Origin: Candidatus Zipacnadia bacterium
GTDB taxonomy: Bacteria; Armatimonadota; Zipacnadia; Zipacnadales; UBA5352
DNA: 36,137 bases
Direction of reading: 5' to 3'
NCBI GenBank assembly: GCA_029820945.1
Contig: JALGUJ010000039.1
Location: forward strand, 1 to 36,137
Under the pieces are notes generated by a model, which was not told where the DNA came from, did no database searches, and worked only from the letters and a program-made list of their open reading frames with translations. Below are positions 26,644-34,854 of this stretch, piece after piece. Each line of letters opens with the position of its first letter. Position 1 is the stretch's first letter. Both the position numbers and the translations under genes were made by a program.

Positions 26644-28068
26644 ACGGCCGACGAAGCACCGAGCAACCCCAACATCGTCTACATCATGGCCGATGACATG
26701 GGCTTCGGCGACCCCGAGCCGTACGGCGCCGAGAAGATCCCCACCCCCAACATGGACCGCCTCGCCCGCGAGGGCATGCGCTTCACCGACGCCCACTCCG
26801 CCTCGGCCGTCTGCACGCCGTCGCGCTACGCCGCCGTCACCGGCCGCTACTGCTGGCGCACCAGGCTGCAGTCGGGCGTCATGTGGGGCTACTCCCCGCC
26901 GCTGATCGATGACGGCCGCATGACCGTCGCCTCGATGCTCCGGCGGCAGGGCTACGCGACCGCCGCGGTGGGCAAGTGGCACCTGGGGCTGGGCTGGAAC
27001 TGGACGTGCGAGATCCCCGACGATCCGGCGGCGGTCCGCACCGAGCCCGGCCACAACATCGACCACGAGCGCCCGCTCACGCACACCGCCAACGACGTGG
27101 GCTTCGACTACTTCTTCGGCATCCCCGCATCGCTGGACATGCAGCCCTACTGCTTCGTCGAGAACCACGAGACCGTCGGCACCCCGAGCGTGGAGAAGGA
27201 CTGCTACAACCCCCAGCAGCGCGAGGGGCTGATGGTCCCGGGCTGGCGCGATGACCTCGTGGACGTGACGCACGCCGAGCGCGCCTGCGGATTCATCGAG
27301 GAGAGCCACGCGGCGGGCAGGCCCTTCTTCCTCTACCTCACGCCCTCGGTCCCGCACCGCCCCTGCATCCCGCCGGAGTTCATGGAGGGCGCATCGCGCG
27401 CGGGGCTGCGCGGCGACTGCGTGGCGCTGTATGACTGGGTGGTCGGCCGGGTCATGGAGACCCTCGACCGGCTCGGCCTCGCCGAGGACACGCTGATGCT
27501 GGTCACCAGCGACAACGGCGCGCGCGCGACCGACTACTACGGCAACGACTGGGGCCACCGCTCATGCGGGCCGTGGCGCGGACAGAAGGCCGACATCTGG
27601 GAGGGCGGCCATCGCGAGCCCCTGCTGGCCCGCTGGCCGGGCGTGGTCGAGCCCGGATCGGTCTGCGACGAGACGGTCTGTCTCGTCGATCTGATGGCGA
27701 CCTGTGCCGACATCACCGGCGCCGACCTCCCCGGCGACGCAGCGCCCGACAGCGTCTCGATCCTCCCCGCCCTGCGCGGCGACGACCTGCGCGGGCCGCT
27801 GCACGAGGCCACCGTCCACCACTCCCTCAACGGGACCTTCGCCATCCGCCGGGGCGAGTGGAAGCTCATCCTGGGCCTGGGCTCCGGCGGGTTCTCCGAC
27901 CCGCGCAGCCTCGACCCCGAGCCGGGCGGCCCCGAGGGCCAGCTCTACAACATGGCGAATGACCCCTACGAGACCACGAACCTGTGGCAGGAGGAACCGG
28001 CGGTCGTCGAGCGCCTGTCTAACCTCCTGAGGACCTGGCGCGAGGAGGGCCGCTCGGTCGAGCGATAG
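26644..28068 (+). CDS. Sulfatase (formylglycine type), apparent ACG start
   Basis: About 474 aa. The catalytic motif C57-T-P-S-R61 (then A-A-V-T-G-R-Y) is the C-x-P-S-R site whose Cys is converted to formylglycine. Metal ligands D17-D18 (I-M-A-D-D-M-G-F-G-D) and the later D-N-G and G-Q-K-A-D-I-W-E-G-G-H-R-E-P motifs are intact, so the enzyme should hydrolyse sulfate esters on glycans or aryl groups. The first in-frame ATG (26686) would delete the P-N-I-V-Y-I strand. Upstream, ACG at 26644 sits 8 nt after a perfect AGGAGG and yields T/M-A-D-E-A-P-S-N-P-N; an in-frame TGA is at 26626. No signal peptide is seen. No formylglycine-generating enzyme is in the window. Confidence 0.85.
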   Translation, partial: TADEAPSNPNIVYIMADDMGFGDPEPYGAEKIPTPNMDRLAREGMRFTDAHSASAVCTPSRYAAVTGRYCWRTRLQSGVMWGYSPPLIDDGRMTVASMLRRQGYATAAVGKWHLGLGWNWTCEIPDDPAAVRTEPGHNIDHERPLTHTANDVGFDYFFGIPASLDMQPYCFVENHETVGTPSVEKDCYNPQQREGLMVPGWRDDLVDVTHAERACGFIEESHAAGRPFFLYLTPSVPHRPCIPPEFMEGASRAGLRGDCVALYDWVVGRVMETLDRLGLAEDTLMLVTSDNGARATDYYGNDWGHRSCGPWRGQKADIWEGGHREPLLARWPGVVEPGSVCDETVCLVDLMATCADITGADLPGDAAPDSVSILPALRGDDLRGPLHEATVHHSLNGTFAIRRGEWKLILGLGSGGFSDPRSLDPEPGGPEGQLYNMANDPYETTNLWQEEPAVVERLSNLLRTWREEGRSVER

Positions 28069-28111
28069 CCACGCATCCAGGCGTGCCATGACGCAAGGGG
28101 GCTCAGCCACC

Positions 28112-30298
28112 ATGTCGGTGCGCTCCATGATGCTCGCGGTGGTGCTGTCGTCTCTGCTCGCCGCGCAGGCGGGCGCCGACGGCCTGCTGCCCAACGGCGG
28201 CTTCGAGGCCGAGGGTGACGCCGTCGGCGCGTCCCCCTCACTGTGGGAGGTGGACGCGGGCCGCCTGACGCTCAGCGACGAGCGACCCTTCGAGGGCCGC
28301 CGCTGCCTGGCCATCCAACACCCCAACGCCGACGTCAGCACCTGGACCGGCCACGAGACCGTGGCGCTTCCCGGCGAGGGCCTCTACGTCATCAGCATCG
28401 CGTACCGCAACCCCGACGGCGCCACCATCTTCCCCCAGCTCAACTACTACGCCGACGAGGGCGGCAAGCGCGCGAAGCTGCAGTCCTGGGGCCAGCCCTT
28501 CCGCGGCCGCCAGGTGCAGTCCGGCGACGAGTGGCATCGCATCCAGCGGATCATCCGCATCTATCCCGGCACCACGCACCTGCGCGTGGCGCTGGCGGTG
28601 CGCGGCGAGCCCGCGACGGCCTACATCGACGATCTGTACCTTGCCCGCGTCGATGAGGCGCGGCCGGGCCAGATCGAGAACCTCGCCCTCTTCGGCGAGG
28701 CCGGGAGCTGGGACGAGAACACCGGCCTGGTCGTGCTCCAGCAGCCGCCGCACCCCCGCGGGAGCAGCTACTGGCCCTGGTGGGACGGCCTCTACTCTCC
28801 CTCGGAGATCAACGATGGCGACGACCGCACCTACTGGGTCTCCACGGCGCCGACCTCCGACCCGCCCAAGGACGTGGGCCTCCAGTGGCCTCAGCCGGTG
28901 ACGGTCGCCACGGTCATCGCCAAGTACCCGCACCGCGAGGTCTGCCCCGATCCGGGCGACGTGCGCCTGCAACTATGGGACGGCGAGTGGCACGACGCGA
29001 CGGTGGATAGCCTCGACTTCGACCTCGACGCGGCGGTCTACGTCTACCGGCTCGAGCCCGTCTCGACGAAGGGCGTGCGGCTGTACTTCGACAGCTTCGC
29101 GCGGCGGCGCTGCGCCGTGCAGGAGCTGGAGGTCTACGCCGAGCCGCGCGCGGTCGAGCCAGCGCAGGTGGCGCGCAACTTCCACTACGAGGGCCCGACC
29201 GAGCCCGGCCCCGCGGCCGGCGAGCGGCCGAAGCTCCTCATGTGGTATGACACCAAGCGCGGGACGACCTCCGCAGAGCCGTGGCTGCGCGAGTACTCCA
29301 CAGGCCTCGATGACGAGGGCAACCCCGTCCCCGTCGAGCGCCTCCGAGCGCACATGCGCCGCCGCATGGCGATGGAGCGGGAGGCGGGCGTGGACGGCAT
29401 CATGCTCAAGCTCGGGGCCAACCGGCTGTCGGCGGAGGCCATGCGCGAGCCCATGGAGGTCGGGTACGGCCCCACCGGCATCTCCGGCCGCGAGCACCTG
29501 CAGACCGCCATCGAGCTCGGGATGGACCGCAGCATGCCCCTGCTCTACTTCGCCACCATCCTCAACGATACGTGGGAGCGCGTCGCGGGCCTCGCGAAGA
29601 CCGTGCAGTTGGAGAACGGCCGCACGTGGCTCGACTGGCGCGATGACGCGTCGTGGGCGCTGGTGGAGGAGACGGTGCGGGAGATGGCGCGGCAGGCGGC
29701 CATCGCCGGCTGCCCGGGCGTGGCCTTCGACATCGAGCCCTACACCGTGGGCATGGACGTCTACTACGCCGAGCGCTACACGGGAGTGGACGCCCAGGAG
29801 CTGCTCGAGGTCGCCGAGCGGCGGGGGCGCGAGCTGGCCGGGGCGATCGTGGCGGAGTTCGAGCGCGAGGCGCCCGGCGTGGAGCCCGAGATCATCTGGC
29901 TCGCCGGCTACGCGCGCGATGACCTGACGCTGCACAACGCGCTCTTCCGCGGGCTGACCTCCGTGCGCCACGGCGGGCTGCACATCGCCACCGAGGCCGT
30001 CTACACCAGCGCCCACCCGGAGCACATCCGCAGGACCTACGAGAGTGCCTGGGAGTTCGGGCTGGCGCACGCCGGCGACACGGAGCTCTGGCGGGAGCGC
30101 TGCGGCGTGGCCCACGGAAGCTGGCCGCTGTACCGCGGCGCGGACCGTTGCCTCGCACCCGATGAGGTCCGCGCGCAGCTCCGAGAGTTCGCGGCACAGG
30201 AGCCCGCGCCCAAGTACATGTGGTGGTATACCGGATCGTGGCTGTGCATCGAGGACCCGGAGTGGACCGGCTACCGGCAGGCCTATGGCCCCGGCTGA
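28112..30298 (+). CDS. Secreted CBM/discoidin-like plus TIM-barrel-like protein, unassigned hydrolase family
   Basis: A 728-aa protein with a signal peptide (about 1-23). Residues 24-190 form a beta-sandwich of CBM type (L-P-N-G-G-F-E-A-E start, Y-I-D-D-L-Y end). Residues 200-345 look like an F5/8-type C (discoidin) domain, with I-N-D-G-D-D-R-T-Y-W-V-S and the closing V-Q-E-L-E-V-Y. Residues 370-728 look like a barrel: K-L-L-M-W-Y-D-T-K strand, G-V-D-G-I-M-L-K, P-L-L-Y-F-A-T, and G-V-A-F-D540-I-E542-P-Y, the best candidate acidic site. It resembles uncharacterised glycoside-hydrolase-like proteins, and no numbered family could be assigned. The ATG at 28112 has AAGGGGG upstream, 43 nt after the sulfatase stop. 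Confidence 0.6.
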   Translation: MSVRSMMLAVVLSSLLAAQAGADGLLPNGGFEAEGDAVGASPSLWEVDAGRLTLSDERPFEGRRCLAIQHPNADVSTWTGHETVALPGEGLYVISIAYRNPDGATIFPQLNYYADEGGKRAKLQSWGQPFRGRQVQSGDEWHRIQRIIRIYPGTTHLRVALAVRGEPATAYIDDLYLARVDEARPGQIENLALFGEAGSWDENTGLVVLQQPPHPRGSSYWPWWDGLYSPSEINDGDDRTYWVSTAPTSDPPKDVGLQWPQPVTVATVIAKYPHREVCPDPGDVRLQLWDGEWHDATVDSLDFDLDAAVYVYRLEPVSTKGVRLYFDSFARRRCAVQELEVYAEPRAVEPAQVARNFHYEGPTEPGPAAGERPKLLMWYDTKRGTTSAEPWLREYSTGLDDEGNPVPVERLRAHMRRRMAMEREAGVDGIMLKLGANRLSAEAMREPMEVGYGPTGISGREHLQTAIELGMDRSMPLLYFATILNDTWERVAGLAKTVQLENGRTWLDWRDDASWALVEETVREMARQAAIAGCPGVAFDIEPYTVGMDVYYAERYTGVDAQELLEVAERRGRELAGAIVAEFEREAPGVEPEIIWLAGYARDDLTLHNALFRGLTSVRHGGLHIATEAVYTSAHPEHIRRTYESAWEFGLAHAGDTELWRERCGVAHGSWPLYRGADRCLAPDEVRAQLREFAAQEPAPKYMWWYTGSWLCIEDPEWTGYRQAYGPG

Positions 30299-30331
30299 CT
30301 GACCCGGGCCGGAGCCGGGAAGGAGCCGTCC

Positions 30332-31585
30332 ATGCTCGACCTGACGCTGGCGCTGCTCGATGACTACCTGGCGGGCTTCGGGGCCGAGAGCACCGGGCTC
30401 GTCTACCACCATCGGCTGAACGGCCCGCGCGGGCTGGACGCCCTCGCATCGCCCGAGGAGGTCGCCGCCGGCACGGTGCGCGGCAGGGAGATGCGCTGGG
30501 GCTACGGCTCGGGCATCCAGGACTGCGCGCTCGAGAACGGCCAGCTCCTCTATGCCCTCTGCGACGCCTACGACGCCACCGGCGACGAGCGGCTGGCGCA
30601 GATTGCGCGGCGCATCTGGCGCGGCATGAAGCTCATCGGCTCCGTCAGCCCCTACCCCGGCTTCGTGCCGCGCGGGCCGCACCCGGATGGGAGGAGCTAC
30701 TACCGCAACTCCTCCCGCGACCAGCACGCCACCTACGTCTACGCCCTCTGGCGCTGGCATCGCAGTCCGCTGGCCGGCGACGACGACCGCGCGTTCATCG
30801 CCCGCTTCCTCGGCGCCTTCGCCCGGCGCATGGAGCGCAACGACTGGCAAGTGATGGTCGAGGACGAGTCGGAGATCGCGCATGTGGGCTTCTCGTGGAA
30901 GCAGCGGGCCGTGCCCGGAGCCATCTCGCTGCTCGGATCGCTCGCGGCCGTCCGCGAGGCCACCGGCGATGATCGCTGGCGGCGGCTGTGGGAGCAGTAC
31001 TCGCGGGAGGACGACGGCTTCCGCTGGGAGCTGCTGCGCCCCGAGCAGGCGTCGCAGCTCCGGCCGTTGACGCTCTACTGGAACCAGTTCGGCATGGACC
31101 TGGCCTCGCTCTCGCGCATCCTCGGCCACTCCGAGCAGGGCCGCCGGGCGCGGGAGTTCGCGGTGGCCGCCGCGCGCGAGTCCATGACGCGCAACGTCTT
31201 CAGCCCCGACCACTGGCGCCGGCTCGACTGGGCCGATGAGTGGGACCAGGAGCGAACCGAGGCGGCCGTGCAGCGGTTCGGGCTGTCGCTGGACGAGCCG
31301 GCGACGGTCCTCGACCTCTTCGCGGCCTTCGACCCCGAGCAGTGGCACGCCGACGACCGGCAGACACGCTCGGTCAGCGGCAAGCTGCTGTTCGGCATCC
31401 CGACGGTGGCCTTTCATCTCGCGCTGCTGTCCGAGGACCCGGAGCTGGTCGACCAGGTCGCTCCGCACGTGCGCCGCATGGTCGAGGTCATGCTCGAGCA
31501 CGGCGAAGTCTACGACAGCGGCGAGAACTTCAGCCGCTCGGCCGTGCTGGGACTGCACCTGGTGGCACTCCAAGACGCGCGCTGA
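30332..31585 (+). CDS. Helical alpha/alpha-barrel-like protein (unassigned)
   Basis: A 417-aa protein without signal peptide, built of paired helices with regularly placed aromatic and charged residues (Q-D-C-A-L-E-N-G-Q-L-L-Y-A-L, S-R-D-Q-H-A-T-Y-V-Y-A-L-W-R-W, V-G-F-S-W-K-Q-R-A-V-P-G-A-I), as in (alpha/alpha)6 toroids of glycoside hydrolases GH88/GH105 or epimerase-like proteins. The R-D-Q motif recalls the conserved Asp of such barrels, but no family is certain. It is 33 nt after the CBM/TIM gene with an AAGGAG SD 8 nt before ATG, and 12 nt before the GH39-like gene, so it is part of one operon. It is probably cytoplasmic. Confidence 0.55.
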   Translation: MLDLTLALLDDYLAGFGAESTGLVYHHRLNGPRGLDALASPEEVAAGTVRGREMRWGYGSGIQDCALENGQLLYALCDAYDATGDERLAQIARRIWRGMKLIGSVSPYPGFVPRGPHPDGRSYYRNSSRDQHATYVYALWRWHRSPLAGDDDRAFIARFLGAFARRMERNDWQVMVEDESEIAHVGFSWKQRAVPGAISLLGSLAAVREATGDDRWRRLWEQYSREDDGFRWELLRPEQASQLRPLTLYWNQFGMDLASLSRILGHSEQGRRAREFAVAAARESMTRNVFSPDHWRRLDWADEWDQERTEAAVQRFGLSLDEPATVLDLFAAFDPEQWHADDRQTRSVSGKLLFGIPTVAFHLALLSEDPELVDQVAPHVRRMVEVMLEHGEVYDSGENFSRSAVLGLHLVALQDAR

Positions 31586-31597
31586 GGGGGACCGGCC

Positions 31598-33493
31598 ATG
31601 ATCGATCGCGCAGCATCATGCCGAACGTACCTCACAGTCGCCTTCGCCCTCGCCGTCGCACTGGCGGGCGCGCCCGCGGGCGCGGTATCCATCGTGCTCG
31701 ACGACTTCGAGGTGGGCGTCGGCGCGTGGCATACCAACGACCAGGAGGCCGGCGGCGAGCGGCCGTCGGACATCTGCGACATCTTCACCGTCGGCCGGCG
31801 CACCGACGGCGCCATGGAGCAGGCCGCGCTGGTGGAGTTTGCGGCCGCGGAGAATACCTGGGCCTCCGTCACGCTGCCCGTGGATGGGCCGCTCTGGGCC
31901 GAGAACAACGTGGGCCAACTCAGCATGTGGCTGCGCGGCGACGGCTCCGACAACACCGTCGATCTCACGCTCCGCTCGAAGCTCGGCGAGGAGCGCGGGG
32001 ACACCTCCTACATCTACAGCCTGCCGCTGGACAGCCGGGAGTGGGAGCGCCGCTCGATCCGCCTCTTTGCCTTCAAGAGCGCCGACGGCAGTTCGCCCGA
32101 CGCCGAGGCGATCCGCAACGCGTATCTGCTGCAGTTCGTGAAGACCGGAAGCTGGCCGAGCCTGTCGTTCTACGTGGACGAGATCGTCGCCGAGCCGATC
32201 CCCGGCGCGGTGGGGCCGCCCGAGCCCCCGGCGGAGCAGCCGCTCTCGGTGCGCGTGGACTTCGCCCAGACCAAGGCGCGGATGCTGGCCCAGGTCGGCG
32301 CCAACCTCGGCGATGACCTCCCGCCGGTGCTCGACGACCCGGCCGCGGCCGCCGCGATCAGCCGCGGCCTGGCGGAGCTGGTGCCCTGCGTCGTGCGGCT
32401 GCGCCTCTCCGACTTCCGCGACGAGCGCATTCACGACTACGACCTGATCCGCCTCAACCGCGCCATTAACTGGGTCGCGGACACCGGCGCCCGCGCGCTG
32501 GTGTGCCTGAACCCGGCGCGCATCCCCGCCGCCGAGGGCGAGGCGCCGCAGTGGGACCCAGACTTCGAGGACGTGGCGCTGAAGGTCGTCGCCCTCCGCC
32601 GCGGCGGGCCGCACCTGCGCTACTACGAGCTGTACGACTCGCCGCTGCTGTCCGGCCGGTTCGCGTCGGTCGAGGAGCTGGTGGACGGCTACAACGCCCT
32701 CGCCGCCCGGATCCTGGCCGCCGACCCCGAGGCGCGCGTGGGCGGGCCGGGCCTGGCCTCGGCGTGGGATGCGAACGTGCGCCCCTTCCTCGAGGGCGCC
32801 GAGACGCTGCACTTCCTCTCTCTGCACCTCTACGGAGCGCACAACGTCGTGGCCGAGACCGGGGAGCTGTTCGAGGCGGCGATCGCCGGCACGACCTCCG
32901 ACCTGCCCCACCAGCTCTCGCTTGAGGCGGTGCGGCACCTGGCCCACTCCCTGCGGCGGCCCGTCCCGGAGCTGTTCATCACCGCCATGGCAATGAACTC
33001 GGCCCGGCGGCCCGGCGGCGCCGCCGCCGATGACCGCATCCAGGCCCCATTCGGCGCCGCCTGGCTCGCGGCCGCGGTGCTCTCCGCATCACCCCACGCC
33101 GACAAGCTCCTGAACTTCCGCCTCTACGGTCCCGGCTGGGGGCTGATGGACCGGCGCGGCTCGACCGGCACCCTCTACACGGCGGCCTGGCTGCTGCGCA
33201 GCTACGCCCCGCGCGGCTCGACGCTCTGCCGGCTCCTGCGCCCCGCCGATGACCTGCTCGTCGCCGCGGTCTGGACGCCGACGGCCCGCAACGTCTTCGT
33301 GGTTTACGGCGGCGTCGGGCCGCGTTCGGTGGTCATCGACGCCTGGGGGATCGGCACTCCGGTGCTGGTGCGCGAGCGCAGGCTCACCCCCGACGGCGAG
33401 CTCAACATGTCTCAGCTGCCCAACTCCGCCGCCCAGTCCATCGAGCTCGACGGCCCGGGCATCTGCGTGATCCAGTTCGTGGGGGATGAGTGA
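31598..33493 (+). CDS. Secreted GH39-like protein lacking both catalytic glutamates
   Basis: A 631-aa protein with a signal peptide ending near residue 29 and a GAGGGGG SD. Residues 30-200 form a jelly-roll CBM-like domain (V-L-D-D-F-E start, F-Y-V-D-E-I end). Residues about 215-540 resemble the GH39/clan GH-A barrel: Y-Y-E-L-Y-D347-S348-P-L where the family has E-x-W/Y-N-E-P, then L-A-A-D-P-E-A-R-V-G-G-P-G, H-L-Y, and L-F-I-T-A463-M where I-T-E-W carries the nucleophile. A short beta C-terminal domain follows. Both glutamates are therefore absent, suggesting a binding-only or re-purposed protein. It is the last gene of the plus-strand operon. Confidence 0.65.
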   Translation: MIDRAASCRTYLTVAFALAVALAGAPAGAVSIVLDDFEVGVGAWHTNDQEAGGERPSDICDIFTVGRRTDGAMEQAALVEFAAAENTWASVTLPVDGPLWAENNVGQLSMWLRGDGSDNTVDLTLRSKLGEERGDTSYIYSLPLDSREWERRSIRLFAFKSADGSSPDAEAIRNAYLLQFVKTGSWPSLSFYVDEIVAEPIPGAVGPPEPPAEQPLSVRVDFAQTKARMLAQVGANLGDDLPPVLDDPAAAAAISRGLAELVPCVVRLRLSDFRDERIHDYDLIRLNRAINWVADTGARALVCLNPARIPAAEGEAPQWDPDFEDVALKVVALRRGGPHLRYYELYDSPLLSGRFASVEELVDGYNALAARILAADPEARVGGPGLASAWDANVRPFLEGAETLHFLSLHLYGAHNVVAETGELFEAAIAGTTSDLPHQLSLEAVRHLAHSLRRPVPELFITAMAMNSARRPGGAAADDRIQAPFGAAWLAAAVLSASPHADKLLNFRLYGPGWGLMDRRGSTGTLYTAAWLLRSYAPRGSTLCRLLRPADDLLVAAVWTPTARNVFVVYGGVGPRSVVIDAWGIGTPVLVRERRLTPDGELNMSQLPNSAAQSIELDGPGICVIQFVGDE

Positions 33494-33524
33494 GCGCCGC
33501 GTCTCCTGCGCGAAGGCGCGTGGC

Positions 33525-34550
33525 TCAGTCGGGCCACTGCAGGATGACGGCCAGCCCCGGCTCGCGCTCGCCGATGGCCTGCGGGTAGGCCTCCGCCGCC
33601 CTGTCCCATGCGAAGCGGTGCGTGATCATCGGCTCCAGCGCCAGGTGGCCCTCCGCCGCCAGCTCCAGGAATAGCTCCCCGTTGGCCGGGCGGCTCCAGC
33701 GGCTGCGCTCGTCCCCCGGCTGGGGATGCGCCGAGACGATGGCGCCCACGCAGTTGAGGGCCTTCAGGTGCAGCTTCATCATGTCCACCGGCGCGGGCCA
33801 GCGCGGCGAGCCGAGCGCCACAACCGTCCCGAACCTGCGCGCGAGGTCGAAGGCCATGTCGTAGGTCTCCGTGCGGCCGGTCACCTCGAAGACCACGTCG
33901 GCGCCGCGGCCGCCGGTCAGCGCCTCGACCTCGCCCCGCGCGTCGCACTCGGAGGGGTTCAGCGCGTGCGTGACGGCGCCCGCCTCCATCGCCAAGTCCA
34001 GCCGGTAGTCGTCCAGGTCGATGCCGACGATCGGCCGCGCGCCGGTGAGCGAGAGGTAGCGGCAGGCGAGCTGACCCAGCACCCCGAGGCCGACGACCAC
34101 CGCCGACTCGCCGAGCTGCGGGTGGCCCATGCGCACGCCGTTGAGGACCGTACAGCCAAGCACACAGAAGGTGGCCTCCTCGTCGCCGACCCCATCGGGG
34201 ATGTGCCAGACCGGCTGCGCGGGGCCGAAGACATTCAGCAGGCGGTGCGAGCCGGGGGTGGTGACGCGGTCGCCAAGCGCGAAGCCCTCCACATCCTCGC
34301 CGACCTCCACCACCACGCCCACGCAGGAGTAGCCGGGGCAGTAGGGGTACTGGGGCATGGTCCGGCCGTCAGGGCGCTGCCACTCGCGGCCGATGTAGGC
34401 CGAGCCCTCCGTCCCGGCGCTGATCAGCGACCGCGTCGAGCGCACGCGGATGCCGCCGGGCGGCAGCGGGACGATCTCGCCCTCGCGCAGCTCGACGGTG
34501 CGCGGGGCGGTCATGACTATCTCGGGGTTACTCAGCTCGCTGGAGCCCAT
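33525..34550 (-). CDS. Medium-chain (zinc-type alcohol) dehydrogenase/reductase
   Basis: A 341-aa MDR-family oxidoreductase. The N-terminal GroES-like domain contains P-G-Y-S-C-V-G-V-V-V-E-V-G-E and F-A-L-G-D-R-V. The Rossmann domain has V-G-L-G-V-L-G and G-I-D-L-D-D-Y-R at its NAD(P)-binding edge. The structural-zinc Cys4 lobe normally found around residues 90-110 is not present, and the catalytic-zinc cysteine is not obvious, so it belongs to a reduced, sorbitol/threonine-dehydrogenase-derived group. ATG at 34550 is chosen with GAAGGGA about 12 nt upstream; ATG 12 codons later is an alternative. It converges on the GH39-like gene and probably acts on a sugar or polyol (inference from neighbours). 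Confidence 0.85.
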   Translation of the reverse strand: MGSSELSNPEIVMTAPRTVELREGEIVPLPPGGIRVRSTRSLISAGTEGSAYIGREWQRPDGRTMPQYPYCPGYSCVGVVVEVGEDVEGFALGDRVTTPGSHRLLNVFGPAQPVWHIPDGVGDEEATFCVLGCTVLNGVRMGHPQLGESAVVVGLGVLGQLACRYLSLTGARPIVGIDLDDYRLDLAMEAGAVTHALNPSECDARGEVEALTGGRGADVVFEVTGRTETYDMAFDLARRFGTVVALGSPRWPAPVDMMKLHLKALNCVGAIVSAHPQPGDERSRWSRPANGELFLELAAEGHLALEPMITHRFAWDRAAEAYPQAIGEREPGLAVILQWPD

Positions 34551-34690
34551 GGCGCCGCATCCCTTCGGCCGGCCGTAGACGCGCTCGCCCCTTGTTCGCC
34601 TCACCGCCCGGCATCCCTCCACCGCACGCCGCGGCGCGGCTCCCGAGCGAACTCAACCGGGAATCACGCCCCCGACCCGCCGAGAGGCCC

Positions 34691-34719
34691 TTGAACTGCC
34701 CCACCATTTCGGTTACAAT
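34691..34719 (+). promoter_or_regulatory. Sigma70-type promoter of the citrate/homocitrate-synthase-like gene
   Basis: TTGAAC (34691-34696) and TACAAT (34714-34719) are separated by exactly 17 nt and match the consensus at 4/6 and 5/6 positions. The expected start site near 34726 leaves a leader of about 130 nt. Confidence 0.7.
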
Positions 34720-34751
34720 GCTCACGTTCGGGCATTGCCCCTACTGAACCC

Positions 34752-34813
34752 CTGAGTTGCGGTCTCAGCGCGTAAGGCCATCTGCGTCCTGGGCTACCTG
34801 CTCGCTCAGGACG
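34752..34813 (+). other. Leader with two hairpins before the synthase-like gene
   Basis: CTGAG/CTCAG (34752-34756 with 34764-34768) and CGTCCTG/CAGGACG (34785-34791 with 34807-34813, 15-nt loop) form two stem-loops in the leader between promoter and ATG. The second ends 41 nt before the start codon. No T-tract, so attenuation of the classical type is not evident. Confidence 0.45.
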
Positions 34814-34854
34814 TGTTATGGTGTGACATGTCGCCCTGACGGGAGTTGCCTACG

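Noticed and set aside
31616-32947. Long minus-strand open frame (443 codons) opposite the GH39-like gene, and similar long frames at 28973-31573 and 19971-22952
   Set aside because: They are antisense shadows in very GC-rich DNA: runs of Arg, Ala, Gly, Val and His, no SD and no family motifs, whereas the opposite strand encodes signal peptides and recognisable domains.
34718-34747. Nine-codon leader peptide (ATG CTC ACG ... TGA) before the synthase-like gene
   Set aside because: Its ATG overlaps the -10 box, so it would precede the transcription start; it also lacks an SD and a run of regulatory codons.
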